This document shows positions 4,726-9,785 of a stretch of 9,785 nucleotides of DNA, in pieces. The stretch is from UBA5359 sp028699365 [NCBI: bacterium] (lineage in GTDB: Bacteria; UBP13; UBA5359). Each line of letters begins with the position of its first letter. Position 1 is the first letter of the stretch. The position numbers and the translations under genes were made by a program. The stretch is taken from assembly GCA_028699365.1 (NCBI GenBank), contig JAQVUQ010000073.1:1-9785 (forward strand), in the 5' to 3' direction. Below the pieces are notes generated by a model. That model made no database searches, had not been told where the DNA came from, and saw nothing but the letters and a program-made list of their open reading frames with translations.

Positions 4726-7095
4726 GTGACCAAATTCCAGATTCCGGATATATTTCTGCTGATCGGAGTGGCGTTTTTGTCGGCTTCGATCACGGTTTTG
4801 TACTTGCGACGATTCTCCGGGAGAAGAACTTCCGTTTTGCATGCAACCGATAATCCGTCCGAAGCCGAAGCCGTATTGCGCCTGATGTTCTCGGATGTGA
4901 TCGATCCCTCAAAAGAGTCCGAGCTCCAATTGCAAAAGAGGGTTGGGGAGTCGGGGGTTCTATTCAGCCTGGGACGAGCGATTTCCCGCTCGGCGGATAG
5001 AGAGCACGTCGTACAGGCGATTATCTCTCATGTTATGCATATGATGCAGGTCAGAATGTGCATCTGCTTCAGATACGACGAATCCGGAAACGTAATCGAT
5101 ATCGACGGGTATCACGGCTTGAGCGGTTCCTTTCTATCCACCTGCCGCTCGTGTCCTCCTGATGAAATAGTGGGTACGGCTATCCGCGAGCGCCGCATGG
5201 TCACGGCATGTTCCGGTGATGAACTGATGACCGGTAAACGAGATCTTTACGCGGCTGAAGGTATAACCGAGGCCCTTGTCGTGCCGCTCATATATGACGG
5301 CAAACCCATAGGTGCGCTGGCGGTGTACGCCGGTGCCGGGGATGCAGCCTTCAGTCCCGAGACCGGCAGGCTGCTGAACATAGTAGCGCATCAGGCTGCC
5401 CAGGCTGTCAGGAATACCGTTTTATGCTCGGATCTGGAGATGAAGACCCGGCAGACCTCGGCCCTGAGCGATATTTCCGGCGCTATAAATTCCATGATGA
5501 CGCTGGAAGCCATCATGCAGAAGATACTATGGTCCATAACATCTCTTTTTGAAGCTCGCGCCTGCCTTGTTTTTCTGTTTGACGAGGGCGAGGAATTGAG
5601 GCTGGATTCATACTGCGGCTATACCGTGGACAATGTGCCCGAAGCCCCGATCAAACGAGGCGAAGCAGTTACGGCCGCCCTGGCCACAGGCAGCCCTCAG
5701 TTGGCCGGCCGTGAAGAAGCACCGGAGATATTCGATCTCATCAGTTATCCGGACGGTTGTTCTGCCGTGCTGCTGCCTCTGGCCATTAAGAACAGACCTA
5801 CGGGCCTCATGGCCATTATCCTGCCCCTGGATCGCCCGGTGGGAGCGGACGACAAAACTCTCATGGTCACTTTTGCCACGCAGGTGACTATTGCCATAGA
5901 AAACAATCAGCTTTACGACAGCATGGAACATCGCATTAACGAATTGACCACATTGGTGCGCGTGGTGGCCTCCATAGCTTCCACGCTGGATTTGAAGTTC
6001 GTTCTGGACACGATAGTTCAGTTGGCAGCCCATGTCATGAACGGTGTTCTCTGCTCCATTAGACTTATCGATGAGGATAGCGGCGCATTGAAGATATTCT
6101 CCAGCCTGGGCATGAGCGCAGACCTGTCCAGGGTATACGGTGACCGGAGCAGCGGGGAGGCCCTGAGCATCAGCGTAATTGAAGACGGCAGGCCGGTTAT
6201 AGTTCCCGACGTTGCCGCGGATCCGCGCCTCACGGCGCAAAGGCCGGACGATTGCCACGGTTTGCGCTCCTACCTGGGCGTGCCTCTCATCTGCCGGGGC
6301 GAGACTATCGGTGTGCTGGAGATCTATTGCCGCCATAAGAAGCAGTTCAGCGAAGCGGAGGTCAGGCTGTTCTGGGCCTTTGCCGATCAGGCGGCCATTG
6401 CCGTACATAACGCCAGGCTCTTCGATCAGGTGCAGAATTACTCCCGGCAGTTGAGTGTGATCATGCAGGAGGTTCACCATCGCGTCAAGAACAACCTTCA
6501 GGCGGTAGCGGATCTGCTGTCGCTGGAGATGCTTCAGGTTGCCGGCAGGCCTTCCCACGAGGTTCTGCGCAACAGCATCAACAGAGTCAAGAGTATCGCG
6601 GCCGTTCACGATCTGCTGTCGCACGAAGATGTTGAATTGACGGATATAAAAGATATTGCTCAGAGGATCGTGGATATCGCCGGAGATATGGCGGATCCCG
6701 GCAGAACAATACGCTTCAGCGTCATAGGCGACAGGGTGTTCCTGCGCTCCAAGCAGGCTACCTCTCTGGCGCTGGTATTGAACGAGTTGCTGATAAACGC
6801 CATCAAACACGCTTTCGACGGCAGAGAAGAAGGACGAGTCGAAGTTGATATGAGAGAGGACGACAAGGCAGTTTCCCTGGTGGTGAAAGACGACGGGCGG
6901 GGTGTTCCCGAAGGTTTCAAGCTTGATTCCCACAGCAACCTCGGCTTGCAAATCGTCCGTAATCTGGTGGAGCGCGACTTGCGCGGCAGCCTGACATATT
7001 ATAATGATCAGGGTGCGGTGTGGTGTATAAGGTTCGTTAAGGACTTGAAGGAGGAGAAATTCGCTGTTTATGGGACTGAAAGTAGTCATAGCTGA
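4726..7095 (+). CDS. Sensor histidine kinase: TM - three GAF - HisKA_2 - HATPase
   Basis: The 789-residue kinase starts at GTG with AGGAG (4714-4718) seven bases upstream. One membrane segment is at about residues 9-27 (IFLLIGVAFLSASITVLYL). Three GAF sensory domains follow at about 75-225, 240-395 and 400-563. The phosphoacceptor region is of the HisKA_2 type: 'VIMQEVHHRVKNNLQAVADL' with H584-H585, H585 being the likelier phosphorylated residue by alignment with the family's HRVKN. The ATP-binding domain shows an N-box (LVLNELLINAIKHAF), a D-box (VKDDGRGVPEGF) and a G-box (SNLGLQIVRNLV). HisKA_2 kinases commonly pair with ANTAR regulators, as in PdtaS/PdtaR and EutW/EutV, and the next gene is one, overlapping by 26 bp. 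GAF-1 contains a Cys cluster (C112, C114, C140, C143, C162) that might sense redox or bind metal. The ligand is unknown. Confidence 0.93.
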   Translation: MTKFQIPDIFLLIGVAFLSASITVLYLRRFSGRRTSVLHATDNPSEAEAVLRLMFSDVIDPSKESELQLQKRVGESGVLFSLGRAISRSADREHVVQAIISHVMHMMQVRMCICFRYDESGNVIDIDGYHGLSGSFLSTCRSCPPDEIVGTAIRERRMVTACSGDELMTGKRDLYAAEGITEALVVPLIYDGKPIGALAVYAGAGDAAFSPETGRLLNIVAHQAAQAVRNTVLCSDLEMKTRQTSALSDISGAINSMMTLEAIMQKILWSITSLFEARACLVFLFDEGEELRLDSYCGYTVDNVPEAPIKRGEAVTAALATGSPQLAGREEAPEIFDLISYPDGCSAVLLPLAIKNRPTGLMAIILPLDRPVGADDKTLMVTFATQVTIAIENNQLYDSMEHRINELTTLVRVVASIASTLDLKFVLDTIVQLAAHVMNGVLCSIRLIDEDSGALKIFSSLGMSADLSRVYGDRSSGEALSISVIEDGRPVIVPDVAADPRLTAQRPDDCHGLRSYLGVPLICRGETIGVLEIYCRHKKQFSEAEVRLFWAFADQAAIAVHNARLFDQVQNYSRQLSVIMQEVHHRVKNNLQAVADLLSLEMLQVAGRPSHEVLRNSINRVKSIAAVHDLLSHEDVELTDIKDIAQRIVDIAGDMADPGRTIRFSVIGDRVFLRSKQATSLALVLNELLINAIKHAFDGREEGRVEVDMREDDKAVSLVVKDDGRGVPEGFKLDSHSNLGLQIVRNLVERDLRGSLTYYNDQGAVWCIRFVKDLKEEKFAVYGTESSHS

Positions 7096-7645
7096 CGATG
7101 AAGCAATAAGATTGATGACGCTTAAAGCTCAATTGATCAATCTGGGGCACCAGGTTGTCGGTGATGCTTGTACCGGCGAGGAAGCTGTAGATCTGATAGT
7201 CGAGACATCACCCGATCTGGCCATCATGGATATCAGGATGCCCGGTATGGATGGTATCTCGGCTGCCCGCAAAATTATGGAGATCCATCCGGTCCCCATA
7301 ATCATGCTCACAGCCTACAGCGAACGCGAACTGGTCAAGGCTGCTACTGATGCAGGAGCATTCGCCTATCTGATAAAGCCCGTATCGGAGCAGGATCTGA
7401 TGCCGGCCATCGATATGGCCATTTCCCGCTTCAGGGAACTGGATGTCCTCAGGCGTGAAGTCGGCAATCTTAACAAGGCTCTCGATGTGAGGTCCGATGT
7501 CGAAAAAGCCAAAGGCATCCTCATGGAGCGGTGCCGCGTGGGTGAAGAGGAAGCCTTCGACATGCTTCGTAAGCGGAGCAGCCAGGAAGGCATGAAAGTA
7601 GTCGATATCGCCCGCGCCATAATTACGGCGCACAAGCTGTTCTAG
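7070..7645 (+). CDS. ANTAR-domain response regulator (RNA-binding antiterminator)
   Basis: The 191-residue regulator has an N-terminal receiver domain (about 4-120) with the acidic pocket D9-D10, phosphoacceptor D54 in 'LAIMDIRMPGMDG', T81 in 'IIMLTAYS' and K103 in 'AYLIKPVSEQ'. A short coiled linker (FRELDVLRREVGNLNKAL) leads to an ANTAR domain at about 138-190 (DVEKAKGILMER, EEEAFDMLRKRS, VVDIARAIITA). ANTAR proteins bind paired RNA hairpins and prevent terminator formation. The gene lies within the end of the kinase gene, so the two are translationally coupled. AGGAGG (7049-7054) is 15 bases from the ATG, which is long. An in-frame CTG at 7064 has ideal spacing and would add two residues; the ATG gives the usual receiver N-terminus and is retained. 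The stop codon is buried in a 15-bp hairpin. RNA targets are unknown; structured leaders lie downstream at 8676-8771 and 9184-9264. Confidence 0.93.
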   Translation: MGLKVVIADDEAIRLMTLKAQLINLGHQVVGDACTGEEAVDLIVETSPDLAIMDIRMPGMDGISAARKIMEIHPVPIIMLTAYSERELVKAATDAGAFAYLIKPVSEQDLMPAIDMAISRFRELDVLRREVGNLNKALDVRSDVEKAKGILMERCRVGEEEAFDMLRKRSSQEGMKVVDIARAIITAHKLF

Positions 7646-7672
7646 TTTTCATTCTGGAAACTAGAACAGCTT
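7634..7672 (+). repeat. 15-bp perfect hairpin spanning the response-regulator stop codon
   Basis: AAGCTGTTCTAGTTT (7634-7648) and its exact complement (7658-7672) flank a nine-base spacer. A U-G and a C-G pair can extend the stem to 17 bp with a five-base loop ATTCT. The left arm contains the last two sense codons and TAG. No T-tract follows (the next bases are AGGCTGAA), so it is more likely a 3'-end stabiliser or processing element than an intrinsic terminator. Confidence 0.75.
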
Positions 7673-7821
7673 AGGCTGAAGGTAAATAGGCTGAAGGCTG
7701 AAGAAGAACGCTCAAGCATAAACTGATAGCTTTTAGACAGAGAAGCAATCCTGAAAAAAGACTAAAGGAGTATGCCCGAGCGTAAACTACTTCAGCCTTC
7801 AGTCTTCAGCCCTCAGCCTAA
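7671..7821. repeat. Imperfect ~150-bp inverted repeat with GGCTGAA heptamers (MITE/REP-like)
   Basis: Outer arms TTAGGCTGA (7671-7679) and TCAGCCTAA (7813-7821), middle arms CTGAAGGCTGAAG (7691-7703) and its exact complement (7790-7802), and inner arms ACGCTC (7708-7713) and GAGCGT (7778-7783) are nested in register. GGCTGAA occurs several times on the left and its complement TTCAGCC on the right. The interior (7714-7777) is AT-rich and codes for nothing recognisable. Nested arms around a non-coding core fit a miniature mobile or REP-like element, or a long mRNA 3'-end structure. The copy number elsewhere in the genome is unknown. Confidence 0.6.
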
Positions 7822-7829
7822 TATATGCT

Positions 7830-7870
7830 ACAACAAGAGGCTGCCAAGGCACTGGCAGCCTCTTGTTGTT
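7830..7870 (+). terminator. Intrinsic terminator of the kinase-regulator operon
   Basis: ACAACAAGAGGCTGCC (7830-7845) pairs perfectly with 7854-7869 to give a 16-bp GC-rich stem around an 8-base loop. An additional A-T pair leaves a six-base loop AGGCAC. The right arm runs into the T-rich stretch TTGTTGTTT. Stem strength and position 185 bp after the regulator gene make it a good rho-independent terminator, also insulating the Rad52 gene. Its right arm contains the TTGTTG that may serve as the -35 for the next gene. Confidence 0.75.
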
Positions 7871-7915
7871 TCGGCGCTTGAAATGTATAATTATAAACGT
7901 AAAACATATACATTT
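7863..7915 (+). promoter_or_regulatory. Candidate promoter and operator of the Rad52-family gene
   Basis: TATAAT (7886-7891) is a perfect -10 hexamer. TTGTTG (7863-7868), 17 bases upstream, is a weak -35 with three of six matches. A 9-bp perfect inverted repeat, AAATGTATA (7881-7889) and TATACATTT (7907-7915), overlaps the -10 element and spans the expected transcription start, which suits a repressor operator. Further down, GTTCCC (7939-7944) can pair with GGGGAC (7954-7959), masking the likely ribosome binding site. Confidence 0.5.
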
Positions 7916-7965
7916 TCGGCAGAGGACGGCTTGAAACCGTTCCCTGCATAACGGGGGACAAGCAA

Positions 7966-8640
7966 GTGGACGACGTTGTAAAAATCATGGATATGGAGAG
8001 AGCTTTTAAAGAAGAGGAACTGACCAGACCTTTCGATCGCAGGGATATCAAATCCCGCGACGGCGCTTACGGGAAAAAGCTGGATTATGTGGAAGGCCAT
8101 AAGGTTATCGAGCGATTGAACCGAGCCACAGGAAACCGGTGGAGCTCCGAAGTTATATCCGTGCAGAAGCATCAGGCGGAAAAACATACCGACAAACGTA
8201 CCGGAGAGAGTGTTGCTTACCCGTCTTACTGGTCGGCCCTGGTACGTCTGACCATACTGTCGATGGGCAGTCGTATGCAGGTCGGCACTAAAGCCATAAC
8301 CGGCAACGAGGAGAACGATATCAAAGGTGCCATAACGGACGGCCTGAAAAAGGCGGCTACACTCTTCGGCGTCGGTCTGGAGCTGTATGAATCCGATGAT
8401 GAAGAAACCGACGTGCGTCCGGCAGCGGAGCCCGGGCGTCAGGTGGAACAGGACAGGATGACCGAAGGACAGCGCAAGCTTCTCTTCACTATCTGTGAGG
8501 AGATGGGTATTCCCGAAGAGAGCCGGCATGAACATGTGGAGGCCAAGCTGGGGGTAGACCTGGAGCATGCTACACGAGGCATGGCTACTATAGCTATCCA
8601 GGAACTCAAGGCTGAGAAACGCCTTTTGCGTGTTAGTTGA
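7966..8640 (+). CDS. Rad52/Rad22-family single-strand annealing protein
   Basis: The 224-residue product has the N-terminal signature of the bacterial and phage Rad52/Rad22 family, which anneals complementary single strands in recombination. It shows 'FDRRDIKSRDG', then YVEGHKVIERLNRATGNRWS (41-60), a central strand 'YWSALVRLTIL', the 'TKAITGNEENDIKGAITDGLKKAATLFGVGLELY' helix region (109-141), and an acidic break (ESDDEETD, 142-149). The C-terminal domain at about 164-222 (MTEGQRKLLFTICEEMGIPE) resembles tails found on phage annealing proteins, possibly for partner contact. The start is GTG at 7966, preceded by GGGGG (7953-7957) eight bases upstream; a later ATG at 7987 lacks a ribosome binding site. 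It appears monocistronic, with its own promoter region and a terminator before it. No phage genes flank it in this window, so it may be a domesticated phage recombinase or a true chromosomal repair gene. Confidence 0.85.
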   Translation: MDDVVKIMDMERAFKEEELTRPFDRRDIKSRDGAYGKKLDYVEGHKVIERLNRATGNRWSSEVISVQKHQAEKHTDKRTGESVAYPSYWSALVRLTILSMGSRMQVGTKAITGNEENDIKGAITDGLKKAATLFGVGLELYESDDEETDVRPAAEPGRQVEQDRMTEGQRKLLFTICEEMGIPEESRHEHVEAKLGVDLEHATRGMATIAIQELKAEKRLLRVS

Positions 8641-8790
8641 TTGAAGTCTTTTTGGCTTCAAAATTGCAGGTAGTTGCGGTAGTTGAGCTCTCTGCCGCTT
8701 TCTCAGTCTGCATGTTTGCAATCCGGACTGCGGCCTCAGGCTCGGCATGCGGCGTAATCCCTGAGAGGGATAGCCGTCAGGAGGTGCCGG
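8641..8790 (+). other. Structured leader upstream of the first STAS gene
   Basis: This 150-base non-coding stretch contains several hairpins. A: GCGGTAG (8676-8682) with CTGCCGC (8692-8698), one G-U pair. B: GCCG (8694-8697) with CGGC (8731-8734), enclosing CAGTC/GACTG (8704-8708, 8726-8730) and TGCA/TGCA. C: CTCAGG (8735-8740) with CCTGAG (8760-8765). D: ATCCC/GGGAT (8757-8771). A and B share 8694-8698, and C and D share 8760-8761, so each pair is mutually exclusive. A direct repeat GGTAGTTG occurs at 8669-8676 and 8678-8685. An 8-bp hairpin at 8641-8661 follows the Rad52 stop without a T-tract. No known riboswitch class is recognised. Confidence 0.4.
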
Positions 8791-9111
8791 ATGGACAAAC
8801 AGATGGATCTTAAAGTCGAGGTTGCCTATGAAGAAGGCAATCCCTATGTCAGCCTGTCGGGTGAAATGGACGTCTACACTTCACCCAAGGTCAAGCAGAC
8901 TGCCCTGAATCTGATTGCAGAGGGTAAGCATCATTTGATCTTTGATCTTACCCGGGTCGATTACATAGATACCGCCGGCCTGGGTGTGCTGGTGGGTATT
9001 CTGAAAAGAGCCAGAGAGGTTGGCGGCAGTGTCGAGCTCTGTTACTCGGATCAGGTAAAGAAGGTCTTTGAAATAACCGGGCTTAATAAGATATTCAGTA
9101 TTCGCGAATAA
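8791..9111 (+). CDS. STAS-domain anti-sigma-factor antagonist (SpoIIAA/RsbV-like)
   Basis: The 106-residue protein is a single STAS domain, the usual size for an anti-anti-sigma factor that binds a kinase-type anti-sigma factor and so frees a sigma factor. It shows 'VSLSGEMDVYTSPKVKQT' (20-37), the core strand 'HLIFDLTRVDYID', and the phosphorylation loop DTAGLGVLVG, in which T61 occupies the place of SpoIIAA Ser58. Thr instead of Ser is common enough to be functional. The C-terminal 'VKKVFEITGLNKIFSI' is typical. AGGAGG (8779-8784) lies six bases before the ATG. No anti-sigma kinase or sigma factor adjoins it here; its partner must be encoded elsewhere or beyond the window. It is separated from the second STAS gene by 184 bp containing a terminator, so the two are not a simple operon. 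Confidence 0.92.
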   Translation: MDKQMDLKVEVAYEEGNPYVSLSGEMDVYTSPKVKQTALNLIAEGKHHLIFDLTRVDYIDTAGLGVLVGILKRAREVGGSVELCYSDQVKKVFEITGLNKIFSIRE

Positions 9112-9133
9112 ATCTCTTTTCTTTTGCAGGAAA

Positions 9134-9160
9134 TTCAGATTTTACGTCGAATAGTATAAA
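9134..9160 (+). promoter_or_regulatory. Weak candidate promoter for the second STAS leader
   Basis: TATAAA (9155-9160) is preceded after 15 bases by TTCAGA (9134-9139, four of six matches to the -35). A transcript from here would start near 9167, just before the hairpins at 9184 onward. A direct repeat TCGAATA at 9147-9153 and 9175-9181, 28 bp apart, flanks the -10 element and could be a regulator site. The match is poor and could reflect AT-richness. Confidence 0.3.
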
Positions 9161-9166
9161 TTGTTA

Positions 9167-9264
9167 GTCTGGAATCGAATATGGGCACTCATGACGCGGG
9201 TGCCGGCTTGTGAAGGCCTTGATGATCGCCTTCTCCATTTATTTTGGGGGCGGTCTTTTTTTTT
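9167..9264 (+). ncRNA. Riboswitch-like attenuator leader of the second STAS gene
   Basis: Hairpin 1 pairs GGCACTC (9184-9190) with GGGTGCC (9198-9204), loop ATGACGC. Hairpin 2 follows with no gap: GGCTT (9205-9209) with AGGCC (9214-9218), capped by GTGA, a GNRA tetraloop. An alternative helix GAAGGC/GCCTTC (9212-9217 with 9228-9233) destroys hairpin 2 and also captures the 5' arm of the terminator at 9224-9264. This gives two exclusive states: hairpin 2 plus terminator (off), or antiterminator (on). No known class is recognised. A 10-codon frame from ATG at 9181 to TGA at 9211 runs through both hairpins but lacks a good ribosome binding site. The 5' end is a guess. Confidence 0.5.
9224..9264 (+). 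terminator. Intrinsic terminator just upstream of the second STAS gene
   Basis: GATCGCCTTC (9224-9233) pairs with GGGGGCGGTC (9246-9255), including three G-U pairs in RNA, around a 12-base loop. Nine consecutive T residues follow directly (9256-9264). It lies 31 bp before the STAS start and after a leader with an alternative antiterminator helix, so it may attenuate that gene instead of only ending the first STAS transcript. Confidence 0.8.
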
Positions 9265-9295
9265 GCCCGCTCCAGTAAAAAACGGAGGTAATATC

Positions 9296-9670
9296 ATGAC
9301 CCTTTCCTTTCCCTTGAGCATATCTGTTTCCGGAGAATCCGTATCGCGAGTCGAATTGAAAGGCGAGTTGGACGTCTATACCGCTCCCAAGCTCATTGCG
9401 GTCCTGAGCGATCTTCTGGAGCAGGGATGCGGCCGTATCGTCATAGACCTGAGCCGGCTGCAGTTTATCGATAGTGTCGGTCTCGGCACTCTCATAAAGT
9501 ATGACAGGGAAGCTGCCGGGACAGGCGGCGGTCTGGTGCTGATGGATCCCAGTGCCCAAGTACGAAAGGTGCTGAGAATAACGGCCCTGGATCAGCACTT
9601 ACGGATAGAATTTACCGGCAGTGTGAACAGGGACAGGGTTTGCTTGATGAGGGAGGCAGGATATGCCTGA
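9296..9670 (+). CDS. Second STAS-domain anti-sigma-factor antagonist
   Basis: The 124-residue protein is another single STAS domain. It has 'VSRVELKGELDVYTAPKLIA' (16-35), core strand 'RIVIDLSRLQFID', and the phosphorylation loop DSVGLGTLIK with S60 at the SpoIIAA Ser58 position. 'VRKVLRITALDQHLRIEF' precedes a tail slightly longer than usual. The start at 9296 is chosen because GGAGG (9284-9288) is seven bases upstream and the domain begins normally. The frame stays open back to a TTG at 9161, but that extension would translate the terminator and hairpins and contains no STAS sequence. The paralogue at 8791 shares the 'GE[LM]DVYT[AS]PK' segment but has Thr at the phosphosite, so the two may answer different kinases. 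The next gene overlaps its end by 8 bp, suggesting coupled translation. Confidence 0.92.
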   Translation: MTLSFPLSISVSGESVSRVELKGELDVYTAPKLIAVLSDLLEQGCGRIVIDLSRLQFIDSVGLGTLIKYDREAAGTGGGLVLMDPSAQVRKVLRITALDQHLRIEFTGSVNRDRVCLMREAGYA

Positions 9671-9785
9671 GACAGCAATATCCCTGCGCGGAGTAGACAG
9701 CGAGGCTATGGTACTCTGTGACAGTGGAATGAACTCATTCCTGAAGCTCGATATAATACTCTTTTACCATAACAAGCAATTGACC
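9663..9785 (+). CDS. Start of an unrecognised gene coupled to the second STAS gene
   Basis: An ATG at 9663, within the last codons of the STAS gene (8-bp overlap), opens a frame that runs for 41 codons to the window end. An AGGGAGG-like site (about 9650-9656) lies about six bases upstream, so translation is plausible. The visible residues MPETAISLRGVDSEAMVLCD and then 'SFLKLDIILFYHNKQLT' show no diagnostic domain. The segment 'FLKLDIILFYHNKQL' resembles the first helix of small winged-helix proteins of the kind that begin 'LLFFHNNP', but this is only an impression. Position suggests a role with the STAS protein; an anti-sigma kinase is not indicated by these residues. The rest lies outside the window. 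Confidence 0.65.
   Translation, partial: MPETAISLRGVDSEAMVLCDSGMNSFLKLDIILFYHNKQLT

Noticed and set aside
5608-7089. Long minus-strand open frame (493 codons) opposite the histidine kinase
   Set aside because: It is antisense to unmistakable GAF, HisKA_2 and HATPase sequence. Its translation has no recognisable domain and reflects codon bias of the real gene.
7847-7852. Six-base terminator loop AGGCAC as an ANTAR hexaloop target
   Set aside because: As I recall, described ANTAR loops have A at position 1 and G at position 4; here position 4 is C, and no paired second hexaloop hairpin is present.
7891-8748. Minus-strand open frame of 285 codons across the Rad52 gene
   Set aside because: The plus strand encodes a recognisable Rad52-family protein with a promoter and ribosome binding site; the reverse translation resembles nothing.
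9184-9218. Known c-di-GMP-I, c-di-GMP-II, fluoride, TPP or ydaO riboswitch
   Set aside because: The conserved core sequences of these classes, as I know them, are not present; only the GNRA-capped hairpin is reminiscent of c-di-GMP-I. The CTGAGA at 8761 alone does not make a TPP element.
9161-9295. N-terminal extension of the second STAS protein from TTG at 9161
   Set aside because: No ribosome binding site is evident. It would translate the hairpins and T-tract, and the extension has no STAS similarity; ATG 9296 with GGAGG is far better.
1-9785. CRISPR arrays, tRNA or rRNA genes, insertion sequences
   Set aside because: No evenly spaced direct repeats, no cloverleaf with conserved T-loop, and no transposase-like protein were found on either strand.

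Overview
The window looks like a chromosomal segment of an anaerobic, probably Gram-positive bacterium of roughly balanced base composition. The best clues are a YqeK-type HD phosphatase next to a LytR-CpsA-Psr (LCP) cell-wall ligase, a GAF-rich HisKA_2 sensor kinase paired with an ANTAR response regulator, and two STAS anti-sigma-factor antagonists. This combination suits Clostridia-like Firmicutes or deep anaerobic Actinobacteria. Taxonomy is inference; no rRNA or ribosomal protein gene is present.

Layout. (1) 1-203: the C-terminal end of a class I SAM-dependent methyltransferase. (2) 243-2622, an accessory stretch mostly on the minus strand: a VapBC-type toxin-antitoxin pair with a good sigma-70-like promoter, a possible 55-residue membrane protein on the plus strand (982-1149), and an AAA ATPase/DUF4143 protein whose promoter region carries a perfect 32-bp palindrome (2591-2622). 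(3) 2842-4657: yqeK and an LCP-family gene 16 bp apart, without the nadD and rsfS neighbours common in Firmicutes. (4) 4726-7645: a three-GAF sensor histidine kinase overlapping its ANTAR-type response regulator by 26 bp. (5) 7634-7870, structured DNA: a hairpin over the regulator's stop codon, a ~150-bp imperfect inverted repeat built from GGCTGAA heptamers, and a strong intrinsic terminator. (6) 7966-8640: a Rad52/Rad22-family annealing protein behind a possible operator-promoter. (7) 8641-9785: two STAS genes, each with a long structured leader, then the start of an unrecognised gene overlapping the second STAS gene.

How the genes may work together. The kinase and ANTAR regulator form a two-component system whose output is expected to be RNA binding and antitermination, not DNA binding. 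The STAS proteins are expected to sit in a partner-switching circuit with an anti-sigma kinase that lies outside the window. The most interesting element is the leader of the second STAS gene (about 9167-9264). It can be drawn as two adjacent hairpins, one capped by a GNRA tetraloop, followed by an antiterminator/terminator pair ending in nine T residues. This is the architecture of a riboswitch or protein-controlled attenuator, and I cannot assign it to a known class.
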